Virus record (IMG/VR): IMGVR_UViG_3300032229_000078
Location: 1-24,069 of that record
Direction: 5' to 3' (one strand)
Source of the DNA: a virus
DNA: 24,069 bases
Under the pieces are notes generated by a model. The model was not told the DNA's origin and did no database searches. It saw only the letters and a list, made by a program, of their open reading frames with translations. Positions 8,514-15,285 of this stretch are shown here, piece after piece (the stretch's first letter is position 1; every line of letters begins with the position of its first letter). Both the position numbers and the translations under genes were made by a program.

Positions 8514-10404
8514 GGACATTCAAAAAATCGTAAACCGATTCGCGGCTAAGCGAAAGGGTTGGGAGCAGATGACACAATCTACTCCACTTAATCCAATCAC
8601 TAAGCAGCGAGCATCGAGCCAGTATCCAGAATATTGGAGCGGTTACAATTATGCCGCGAAGATGTATGATAGCATCTTGCCGCATAGCCGCTCCGATGTT
8701 TATCCTGAGCACTTACTTTCGGTGCGTGCTCCTAACCAAACCGATGCACAGGCGTTGTACATCAAAGCGAATTACAAGGCTACAACCTTGAGCGTGTTTG
8801 AGGACTTCAGAGCAACGATTAGCAGAGCATTCGCGGATCAGAACTGGAGCATCAGATACTCGCCTGAGTTGGATGAGCGATTTGGTGAGGAGACCTTTCA
8901 GCGATACGTAAATAATGAGATTGAGAAGTTTGGCAGCTTGGAGATGTTCGTTAAGAACATGCTTCCAACGCTGAAGCTTGTCGATGCCAATGGTATCATC
9001 GCAATTTATCCAGATGATATCGAGTACTTAGACGAGGAAGAGTTCGAGGAGCCAGTGATTGGCAACGAGCTGCTTCGCCCAATGCCAACCTACTACAACT
9101 GCAAGAACATTGTCGGTCAGAAGTTCGGTGAGTATTACTTGGTGATAAGCGATGACCATAGCTACGTGAAGAACGGCAGCAAGATGGAAGAGACTGGTAT
9201 CGTGCTTTACTTGTACGACCAAAATGCCATCTACAAGATTGAGCAGACAGGCAAGAAGAGCGACATGACATTCAGCGAGCCGGAGCTTTACTTTCAGCAT
9301 AACTTGGGATATGTGCCATGTATCAAGCTGATGGGCGCACCTCAACTTATCAATGACGAGATTGCATTTCAATCGCCATTCATTACGGCTGTTCCTCTTT
9401 TGGATCAGGTGGTGCTTGACGAAAGCTACTTGCAGATGAGTAAGGCAACAAGTGCATTCCCATTCATGGTGGCACTTGGTGAGATATGCGATTTCGTAGA
9501 TCGAGAAGGTAACAAGTGTAACGATGGGCAGATATTCGACCCGATAAACGGAGGATACAGAACTTGCGGCAGCTGCTCAGGCAGCGGAGTAAAGAGCAGA
9601 TTCTCTCCAACCGGTATGCTCTTAATCAAGCCAAGAACATCACTAAGCGAAGGTGATACTGGACTGAGCGGCGAGTACTTAAAGTTTGTAAGTCCTCCGA
9701 TGGACACGCTTACATTCCTGCGCACTGAGATTGAGCAGCAGATGGCGAAATCACGCCGCATACTGCACTTGCCATCAAGCGATGAAAGTGGAACTATTGG
9801 CGAGGCATCGACTGCAACAGGAAGCCTAAACAAGCTTCGCAGCTTATATGCTTTCATTAAGCCTATCTCCGATCAGCTATTTACCATCTATGAATTCTGT
9901 TTGGTGACAATTGGGAAGATGCGCTATGGCGATTTGTTTGGTGGCGTAAACTTAGTTTATCCAACCTCATTCGACATCAGCACACCAAGCGACTACCTTG
10001 CGGTAATCAGCGAAGGAGTTAAGGCAGGAGTGCCGCCATCGATTACGTTCTCGAATGTTTACAACTACATCAGAGCAATCCACTACACCGATGAGGAGAC
10101 CAGTGCAGTGTACGATCTAATCATCAATGCAGATGAGTTGTTACTTATGAGCAATGCCGATATCCTTGCCCGACTTGCAAGCGGCAGCGTTGAGAAGTGG
10201 CAAGATGTGCTGCATAACTCTGGGCCGCAGTTAATCATGGAGCTCATCAGGGACTTTATTCCAACTGAAGGCTCACAGCGATTCCTTGACCAACCGATGA
10301 GCGACCAGATTACACAGCTAAGAGCGAAGGCGGCAGAGAAGATTGCAGTGACATTGGATCCGATTCAGCAGGCACAACAAACTCTATTGAATGGCATCGT
10401 TTGA
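8497..10404 (+). CDS. Portal protein
   Basis: The protein has 635 residues. It forms the dodecameric ring at the capsid vertex through which DNA is packaged and ejected. It has the length and helical/beta alternation of the SPP1/HK97-type portal class, with N-terminal YWSGYNYAAKMYDSILPHS, a central stem/wing region, and a C-terminal segment typical of Bacteroidota phage portals (SRRILHLPSSDESGTIGEAS). Four cysteines at 331, 341, 357 and 360, including TCGSC, form a zinc-finger-like insertion. The gene overlaps the Mu F-like gene by 14 bases, the usual portal then minor-head order. Terminase genes are not in the window and would be expected outside it. Confidence 0.8.
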   Translation: MALSSEDIQKIVNRFAAKRKGWEQMTQSTPLNPITKQRASSQYPEYWSGYNYAAKMYDSILPHSRSDVYPEHLLSVRAPNQTDAQALYIKANYKATTLSVFEDFRATISRAFADQNWSIRYSPELDERFGEETFQRYVNNEIEKFGSLEMFVKNMLPTLKLVDANGIIAIYPDDIEYLDEEEFEEPVIGNELLRPMPTYYNCKNIVGQKFGEYYLVISDDHSYVKNGSKMEETGIVLYLYDQNAIYKIEQTGKKSDMTFSEPELYFQHNLGYVPCIKLMGAPQLINDEIAFQSPFITAVPLLDQVVLDESYLQMSKATSAFPFMVALGEICDFVDREGNKCNDGQIFDPINGGYRTCGSCSGSGVKSRFSPTGMLLIKPRTSLSEGDTGLSGEYLKFVSPPMDTLTFLRTEIEQQMAKSRRILHLPSSDESGTIGEASTATGSLNKLRSLYAFIKPISDQLFTIYEFCLVTIGKMRYGDLFGGVNLVYPTSFDISTPSDYLAVISEGVKAGVPPSITFSNVYNYIRAIHYTDEETSAVYDLIINADELLLMSNADILARLASGSVEKWQDVLHNSGPQLIMELIRDFIPTEGSQRFLDQPMSDQITQLRAKAAEKIAVTLDPIQQAQQTLLNGIV

Positions 10405-11299
10405 TGAACTTGTTAAACAAAAAATCAAACTGCTTGAGACTGTTCCGGAGAATATTGTTACGGCGGCAGAGAAGGCACAGCGAGATGCGTGGCGCAAACT
10501 TGCACCGCTACTCGCAGAGATGGATGTTGATGCAACAGGCAACATCAGACAGACCGAGGATAACATTCGAAGAATTGGATTAATTACAGAGGAGCTTAAC
10601 AAGGTGCTTGCAGGCGGCGAATACAGAGCCGCCGTGCAGTCCTTCCTTGCTTCAATCGATGAAGGTGTGCAGCTCACTGATGAGATTGCAAAGAAGATAG
10701 ACAGCACCTTCCAACCTGACAACGTACAAAAGCAACTACTCGCCATCTCCAAGCAGAATGCAATCAATGCCTTCTTTGGTTCTGGACTCCGCGAGAATGT
10801 TACTCAGCCATTCCTTGAGCAGCTGACGGCAAACGTAGCTGCTCGTGCTCCACTGCGCGAAGCGGTGAAAGCATTGCAAGGAGTGATTGAGGGAACAGAT
10901 GCAAACGATGGCAGGCTGCTTGCCAATGTGCGAACGACTGCCAACACCGCACAAGCCATCGCAGATAGAAGCTATGCGGCGGCAGTTAATGAGGAGCTCG
11001 GCATTGAATACTTCCAATACTTGGGCGGAGAGATACCTACAACAAGACCGTTCTGCGCACATCGAGAAGGCGAGATATATCACCGAAAGGAGATTGAAGC
11101 TTGGGGCGATGGCAAGAACTCGGCAGGTATCAACGACATCAGAAACGGCACATGGGATGGTCGTATCGATGGCACTGACTCACGCAGCATCTTCACCTTT
11201 GTTGGTGGTTGGAACTGCCGCCACTTCCTTGTTCCAGTAATCAAGCAGCGAGTTCCTGCAAGTGTTATTGCAAGAGCGGAGGCGGAAGGTTTTGCTTAG
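10391..11299 (+). CDS. Phage head morphogenesis protein, Mu gpF-like
   Basis: The protein has 302 residues: a helical N-terminal two thirds, then the compact C-terminal domain of the Mu F-like minor head family. The diagnostic part is TTRPFCAHREGEIYHRKEIE followed by GGWNCRHFLVPV, with paired Cys and His residues probably binding a metal. Members are internal or portal-associated head proteins, sometimes ejected with the DNA. The position straight after the portal fits. The TAG at 11297-11299 runs into the stop of the convergent minus-strand gene (TAA, complement of 11296-11298), so the two coding regions meet tail to tail. Confidence 0.8.
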   Translation: MASFDELVKQKIKLLETVPENIVTAAEKAQRDAWRKLAPLLAEMDVDATGNIRQTEDNIRRIGLITEELNKVLAGGEYRAAVQSFLASIDEGVQLTDEIAKKIDSTFQPDNVQKQLLAISKQNAINAFFGSGLRENVTQPFLEQLTANVAARAPLREAVKALQGVIEGTDANDGRLLANVRTTANTAQAIADRSYAAAVNEELGIEYFQYLGGEIPTTRPFCAHREGEIYHRKEIEAWGDGKNSAGINDIRNGTWDGRIDGTDSRSIFTFVGGWNCRHFLVPVIKQRVPASVIARAEAEGFA

Positions 11300-11832
11300 G
11301 AATTTAGCTTGCTCTTTAGATCGGATTCAATTGATTCAAGTTCAGAGTTTAAATCTTTAAGTTTGTTAGCCATTTCATTACACAGTTTTACCGCTTCGTT
11401 AGCTTTATCAATTGCCTCATTCTTACTTAAATCTCTTTGAGTCTGCAAATTATAAACTCTTTGTGAGTATTCCTTTTTAGTTTTCTCCAATTTAATAATT
11501 TGAGAATTAAGTAATCTAATTTTTTCATCCCTCTCATGTATTTTTATAAGTGATGATTTATATTTTATTTCTAATTCAACAATTTTAGAATTGCTTATAT
11601 CAATATTTAATTTTTTTAGTTTATTAAATTTCGCCTCTTGTTCATCAATTGCAATTTTAAGATTTTCGTTCTTAGATTTAAGTTTTCCATTTAGATCTTT
11701 TGATTTATTAAGCAATGATTCAAAATCCTTAATGATAACATTTAAACATTTGTTTCTATCAATCTTATCTATTAAAATTACCAAAGATATAATTAGCATT
11801 ATTGCAATCACGACAATTATCATTGTTTCCAT
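11296..11832 (-). CDS. Minus-strand membrane-anchored coiled-coil protein (moron-like)
   Basis: This is the only minus-strand gene in the window, 178 residues. Residues about 4-21 are one hydrophobic segment (IIVVIAIMLIISLVILI), followed by a Lys/Glu-rich region to the end with heptad-like spacing, predicted as a long coiled coil (KSKNENLKIAIDEQEAKFNK). No catalytic motif is seen. Base composition differs sharply: 11521-11580 has 13 G/C in 60, against 35 in 60 at 10801-10860 in the gene beside it. It has its own promoter (TTG, 18 bp, TACATTTG). These are hallmarks of a late-acquired moron. A superinfection-exclusion or host-membrane role is possible but only inferred. Confidence 0.7.
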   Translation of the reverse strand: METMIIVVIAIMLIISLVILIDKIDRNKCLNVIIKDFESLLNKSKDLNGKLKSKNENLKIAIDEQEAKFNKLKKLNIDISNSKIVELEIKYKSSLIKIHERDEKIRLLNSQIIKLEKTKKEYSQRVYNLQTQRDLSKNEAIDKANEAVKLCNEMANKLKDLNSELESIESDLKSKLNS

Positions 11833-11855
11833 TTTATTTGGGGTTTTAGTTTCCG

Positions 11856-11863
11856 CAAATGTA
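11856..11863 (-). promoter_or_regulatory. Minus-strand promoter, -7 element TACATTTG
   Basis: The complement of 11856-11863 is TACATTTG, a match to TAnnTTTG, 23 bases upstream of the minus-strand ATG. A TTG (complement of 11882-11884) lies 18 bp upstream, within the 17-23 bp known for Flavobacterium/Bacteroides promoters. It drives the antisense coiled-coil gene. Confidence 0.7.
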
Positions 11864-11871
11864 ATTCATAT

Positions 11872-11916
11872 TTTGATTAAGCAATGCGCAATAGAATAAT
11901 ATTTTGCGCAATCAAA
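11872..11916. promoter_or_regulatory. Dyad and repeated TGCGCAAT between divergent promoters (operator candidate)
   Basis: Arms at 11872-11884 (TTTGATTAAGCAA) and 11904-11916 (complement TTTGATTGCGCAA) match at 11 of 13 positions around a 19-base AT-rich centre. In addition TGCGCAAT occurs at 11885-11892 and 11905-11912, start to start 20 bp, about two helical turns. The left arm contains the -33 TTG of the minus promoter, and the right arm overlaps the -33 TTTG of the plus promoter. A dimeric regulator bound here could control both genes. No regulator gene is visible nearby, so a host factor or a gene outside the window would be needed. Confidence 0.5.
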
Positions 11917-11931
11917 CTTTTACTATCTTTG
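11903..11931 (+). promoter_or_regulatory. Plus-strand promoter TTTG-N17-TATCTTTG
   Basis: TTTG at 11903-11906 and TATCTTTG at 11924-11931 with 17 bp between them match the Bacteroidota promoter (TTG/TAnnTTTG). Transcription would start near 11936-11938 and serve the small gene and the scaffold-like gene. Confidence 0.7.
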
Positions 11932-11950
11932 CCTTATGACTTACTACATC

Positions 11951-12157
11951 ATGGCAGACGGCACGATTAAGCGTGCAGATGATGTACTCGCTGCTTATCT
12001 TATCAAGCGAGGCGCAAGAGAATTAAAACTAACACCAATAACAATAGACTATGGCAATCAAATCGGAGGAAGCACTGGAGCTGATGAAGTTCCTCAACCT
12101 CGAAGAAGCAGCGGATCTCGAAGCCGCAAAAGAAAAGTTTCAGGAAAACTGGATTAA
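11951..12157 (+). CDS. Small head-region protein of unknown function
   Basis: From ATG 11951 the protein has 68 residues: MADGTIKRADDVLAAYLIKR, then a neutral middle and a strongly basic C-terminal tail (RSSGSRSRKRKVSGK). An in-frame ATG at 11936 would add five residues, but it falls at the predicted transcription start, and the TTACTACATC just before 11951 resembles the leaders before 6394 and 13057, so I prefer 11951. The last 107 bases overlap the next gene in another frame. The basic tail could bind nucleic acid or the acidic scaffold, but this is a guess. I do not recognise a family. Confidence 0.6.
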   Translation: MADGTIKRADDVLAAYLIKRGARELKLTPITIDYGNQIGGSTGADEVPQPRRSSGSRSRKRKVSGKLD

Positions 12158-12872
12158 GCAAGAAGAAGTAAGCGGCAAAATTGGAAAGCTTACTGGCACC
12201 ATTGCCAATGTAACTCGCAAAGCATTTGAGCCATTTGGCATCGTGCTGACCGATGAAGATTTCAAAGGGCAGAAGGTTGAGGAGGTAATCCGCAGCGCAT
12301 CGGAAAGAGCAAAGAGCGAGTTTGAAAAGCAGCGCGAAGATTGGGAGAAGCGTGCATCGGGCAACGGCTCAGAGGCATTGCTGCAAGAGTGGGAGAAAAA
12401 GTACAAATCACTTGAGCGCAAGACTAACGAGCTTGACTCCGCTCGTCAAGATGTGATGAATCAGTTCGAGTCTTACAAGGTGCAAGTTGCAACCGACATC
12501 AAGACAAGCAAAATCAACTCATCATTCGAAAAAGAACTCGGAGCATTGAAGCTTGACCCATCTGTTAACGAGTACACCATTCGCGGCTTTAAGTCGGCGG
12601 TAACTGACAAGTATGCAATCGACCTTGAGGAAGATGGGGCATTTGTAGTTAAGGATAAGGCAACAGGCGAGCGGTTGAAGAGCAAAGAGAAGGCAGGCTC
12701 ATTCCTAACAATGAGCGATGTGCTTATCAAAGAAGCGACAGAGGCAGGCATCATCCAAAAGAATCCTCATGCAGGATCTAAGATTCCAATGCGCAGCCCA
12801 TTGATTCCGCAGATGGAAACACAAGGAGAAAAAAAGTTAAAAGGAATCAACCCGAGATTCTATACAAAGTAG
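12051..12872 (+). CDS. Scaffold-like coiled-coil head protein
   Basis: The protein has 273 residues and is highly charged, with a coiled coil from about 10 to 165 (KSEFEKQREDWEKRASGNGS, KKYKSLERKTNELDSARQDV), then a mixed region with the NEYTIRGFKSAVTDKYAID motif and a Pro/Lys-containing C terminus ending NPRFYTK. Size, charge, coiled coil and position just before the capsid gene fit a phage scaffolding protein (Gp20/minor-structural type), which directs capsid assembly and leaves the mature head. A rho-independent terminator follows 33 bases after the stop. ATG 12051 has an A-rich leader and no Shine-Dalgarno. Function is inferred from context and general features. Confidence 0.65.
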   Translation: MAIKSEEALELMKFLNLEEAADLEAAKEKFQENWIKQEEVSGKIGKLTGTIANVTRKAFEPFGIVLTDEDFKGQKVEEVIRSASERAKSEFEKQREDWEKRASGNGSEALLQEWEKKYKSLERKTNELDSARQDVMNQFESYKVQVATDIKTSKINSSFEKELGALKLDPSVNEYTIRGFKSAVTDKYAIDLEEDGAFVVKDKATGERLKSKEKAGSFLTMSDVLIKEATEAGIIQKNPHAGSKIPMRSPLIPQMETQGEKKLKGINPRFYTK

Positions 12873-12905
12873 TATATTAGCACTGGGGTTAATGTTTAAT
12901 TTTAG

Positions 12906-12933
12906 GCCGCACTTGTGAGAGTGCGGCTTTTTT
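12906..12933 (+). terminator. Rho-independent terminator before capsid gene
   Basis: GCCGCACT at 12906-12913 pairs with AGTGCGGC at 12920-12927 across a 6-base loop, followed by six T residues (12928-12933). It ends the scaffold transcript and isolates the capsid unit. Confidence 0.85.
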
Positions 12934-12937
12934 ATTT

Positions 12938-12945
12938 TACCTTTG
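12938..12945 (+). promoter_or_regulatory. Capsid gene promoter, -7 element TACCTTTG
   Basis: TACCTTTG matches TAnnTTTG and starts four bases after the terminator T-run. A TTG at 12913-12915, in the loop region of the terminator, lies 22 bp upstream and could act as the -33 element. A leader of about 105 bases follows to ATG 13057. It contains a weak hairpin (AGCAAC at 12999-13004 with GTTGCT at 13019-13024) and then an A/C-rich unstructured stretch with TTACTACAA. Confidence 0.7.
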
Positions 12946-13056
12946 TGGTTCTCTATGGTAGTCGGCAGGACTTTCAGCTGCAAAAAAGTAGGCATCAAAG
13001 CAACAGCCTTCAGAATAAGTTGCTAAAAATTACTACAACTACAAACGACTATTATC

Positions 13057-14100
13057 ATGTCAATAGACAGAATACTTTCCGAATGCCCTAACGTGCAAAT
13101 GTCACTGGGCGAATTATTCATTGAGGTTGGACAGCGCGAGCAGTTACCTTTTCTTGAATTCTTATTATCTCCTGAAAACGCGAAGATGATCCGCACTGAA
13201 GTTGCTCCAGGCAATGGAAAACTAAAGACGGTTCAAGCTCGTTGGATTCAGCGTTTACCTGAAACAGAAGTTGAAACAGAAGGCAACATCTTAACATGTA
13301 CTTCTGACAATGTTTACGGAGACACAACAGCAACCTACACAGTTGATGTTACTGACACTTACACTGCTTCTCAGTTAATCAATGCTGCGGACATCGCTCG
13401 CCATTGCCAAGAGAACAGCCGCTATGTATTGGAATCAATCATGCGTTTGATGGATGTATTAGATCGTAAGATTGCATCTGCTGCCGCTGTTCAAGCTGTT
13501 GCTGCAATCGGTAACTGGGGAACTGAAGTAGAAGCATTCTACACAGTTACTTCTGATTGCTTAGTTGTTCCAACTATGGTTTCTGCTAACGAGCCAAACG
13601 CATTCGCAATTGCTGACATTCAGCAAGCAACACGTATGGCTAACTATCCAGGTGCACCAATTGCATTCGGTGGAGCAGCAATGCAGCGTTATGCTAACGC
13701 GATGGCAGCAGGATGCTGCACGCAGTACGGCATCGACTTACTTGCAATCACTCAGCAGAACGGTTTCGGCTTTGCTTATGATGCACGTTTGGCTGCTGCA
13801 CAAGGTTCTCAGTCTAAAGCGTTGGTTACAACAGCAGGAGCAATCCAGTGGTTGTCATTTAACTTGGCTGAGTGGAACACTGGCATCACTCCAACAGCAG
13901 GAAGCAACTACTCTAAGACTTTGGTGTTCACACCGGCAGGAGTGCCAGTTGACTTGACTATGAAGGATGATTGCGGTAACTTATCAATTGTATTGACTGC
14001 AACTGGTATCATCGCAACATTGCCAACTGACATCTACGAGTCTGCGGATAAGTATGCAGGTGTTAACTACGTGAATTGCGTATCTATCGTAAACCCGTAA
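13057..14100 (+). CDS. Major capsid protein
   Basis: The protein has 347 residues. The features are a short helical N terminus (LGELFIEVGQREQLPFLEF), a long mixed alpha/beta body with an alanine-rich helix (KIASAAAVQAVAAIGNW), and a beta-rich C-terminal part, consistent with an HK97-fold shell protein of the kind found in Bacteroidota phages. It follows the scaffold-like gene. It is the only head gene with a dedicated terminator-promoter-leader before it and a terminator after it. Its codons favour T-ending forms (GCT, ACT, GTT), as expected for the most abundant protein. The product ends VSIVNP at TAA 14098-14100. An open -1 frame immediately past this stop encodes a repeat peptide, so a longer minor form may exist. 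Confidence 0.8.
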   Translation: MSIDRILSECPNVQMSLGELFIEVGQREQLPFLEFLLSPENAKMIRTEVAPGNGKLKTVQARWIQRLPETEVETEGNILTCTSDNVYGDTTATYTVDVTDTYTASQLINAADIARHCQENSRYVLESIMRLMDVLDRKIASAAAVQAVAAIGNWGTEVEAFYTVTSDCLVVPTMVSANEPNAFAIADIQQATRMANYPGAPIAFGGAAMQRYANAMAAGCCTQYGIDLLAITQQNGFGFAYDARLAAAQGSQSKALVTTAGAIQWLSFNLAEWNTGITPTAGSNYSKTLVFTPAGVPVDLTMKDDCGNLSIVLTATGIIATLPTDIYESADKYAGVNYVNCVSIVNP

Positions 14101-14174
14101 CGAGCTCTCAGAATCTGCTGAGCGAAGGCTCGGATGATCTGTTGAGCGAGGGAGGCGATAATTTGCTTTCATAA
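14091..14174 (+). other. Candidate -1 frameshift extension of the capsid protein (25 residues)
   Basis: The last sense codons GTA AAC CCG before TAA contain A AAC CCG (14091-14097), which fits X XXY YYZ. A -1 slip bypasses the stop and reads VTSS then QNLLSEG, SDDLLSEG, GDNLLS, stopping at TAA 14172-14174, ten bases before the terminator. The repeats keep the peptide but use different codons (CTG CTG AGC GAA; CTG TTG AGC GAG; TTG CTT TCA), which points to selection on protein. The frame has no ATG after its upstream stop at 14064. Alternatives are a decayed C terminus or a missing base in the A/C homopolymer run of the assembly. Confidence 0.5.
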
Positions 14175-14183
14175 TGAATTAAG

Positions 14184-14209
14184 GGAGAGGTGCAAGCCTC
14201 TCCTTTTTT
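14184..14209 (+). terminator. Rho-independent terminator after capsid gene
   Basis: GGAGAGG at 14184-14190 pairs with CCTCTCC at 14197-14203 around a 6-base loop, followed by six T residues (14204-14209). It ends the capsid transcript. Confidence 0.85.
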
Positions 14210-14212
14210 ATT

Positions 14213-14220
14213 TATCTTTG
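14213..14220 (+). promoter_or_regulatory. -7 promoter element TATCTTTG
   Basis: TATCTTTG matches TAnnTTTG, starts three bases after the terminator T-run and lies 18 bases before ATG 14239. No TTG is seen at the -33 distance. It would restart transcription for the long neck, fibre and lysis operon. Confidence 0.65.
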
Positions 14221-14238
14221 TAAAAAAATCAACAGCCA

Positions 14239-15285
14239 ATGTGCTACGAAAAACTTCTTGGCCTTCAAGGGTGCGACAGACCAGAGCCAACGACAGGCCT
14301 CTACATTGACGACCTCGGCATAAATCAGACTTTACTCGGGCAGCTAATCACTGACCAATACAATAGCGGAGTTGAACTCTTCGAAGCAAAGCGAGCATTC
14401 GCTTGGCGCAAGATGTCGACTGATGTTTTAAGCCGCTTAAATCCAATGATGAAAGCCGATACGGTTGTGGAGAGTAAGCGTATCGGTCAAGTGGTAAGCA
14501 ACTCAAGCAATGTGGACTTGGCACTTGGCGCAGGAAAGTATGCAGGCATCAGAGTAACAATCGACCCGAATACTTCAAGCTTCTTGAACTTCTACTTGTC
14601 GAACTTTCAGATTGATATCTACACGATGCAAACGCCAGTGGAGATATTTGTCTATGACATGGCAACGCTAAAGCTGATTGATTCTTTCTTCTACCAATCG
14701 GAAGCAGTTGAGGAGTTCATCGGCAAGACCTTTAGAGCGAACCGCCGCAAGATGGATCTCGCTTTTGTTTATGAGTCGCTTTATGACACAACAAGGATGG
14801 TTCCTAAAAGAGGCAGCTGCACTGATTGCGGAGGTAACTTAAGAGCGGTGCACGTTTGCCCATTTGTGGATGCTATCGGAATTGAATTGACAACGGACGG
14901 CACTAACGTGCTATCATCAAAGTCTAAGAAATATACGCAAGGCATGTCGATGGTTTACAATGTGAACTGCGACAGAGAAGCATGGCTGTGTTCGATTGGT
15001 GGATTGATGGCGATGCCGCTTGCATACGCAACGGCTGTTGAGGTTTATAACTATGGCCTCAGCGTGTCACCAAATCAGCGTGTCAATACAACTGTCAGCA
15101 TCAACATAGGAAGCAAGCCATTTGCAACAGCTGATGCCAACGATGGAATGATTGCAGGGCGAGACATTGCAGCAACAAGATACAACGAAGAGCTCACGGC
15201 CATGTTGCAGAACATGAGGATGCCTGACGACAATACGTGCTTTGATTGCCGCCGCAACATGAAGTATGTAACTGCTCTACCTTAA
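14239..15285 (+). CDS. Cys-rich structural protein of unknown role
   Basis: The protein has 348 residues beginning MCYEKLLGLQGC and is the first gene of the transcript after the capsid unit. I count nine cysteines, mostly paired: SCTDCGG, VHVCPF, CDREAWLC, TCFDCRR. The pattern is beta-rich in the middle (DIYTMQTPVEIFVYDMATLK). No enzyme motif is seen. Position between the capsid gene and a tail-completion-type gene suggests a head-tail or virion structural protein, possibly stabilised by zinc or disulfides. I do not recognise the family. Its stop overlaps the next start as TAATG. Confidence 0.6.
   Translation: MCYEKLLGLQGCDRPEPTTGLYIDDLGINQTLLGQLITDQYNSGVELFEAKRAFAWRKMSTDVLSRLNPMMKADTVVESKRIGQVVSNSSNVDLALGAGKYAGIRVTIDPNTSSFLNFYLSNFQIDIYTMQTPVEIFVYDMATLKLIDSFFYQSEAVEEFIGKTFRANRRKMDLAFVYESLYDTTRMVPKRGSCTDCGGNLRAVHVCPFVDAIGIELTTDGTNVLSSKSKKYTQGMSMVYNVNCDREAWLCSIGGLMAMPLAYATAVEVYNYGLSVSPNQRVNTTVSINIGSKPFATADANDGMIAGRDIAATRYNEELTAMLQNMRMPDDNTCFDCRRNMKYVTALP

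Noticed and set aside
9028-9857. Long minus-strand ORFs (9028-9372 and 9426-9857) opposite the portal gene
   Set aside because: They overlap a well-supported portal gene, have shadow-like composition and no promoter or recognisable domain.
13565-13957. 130-codon plus-strand ORF inside the capsid gene
   Set aside because: Gln/Leu/Trp-rich shadow of the +1 frame with no independent start signal; the capsid frame explains the DNA.
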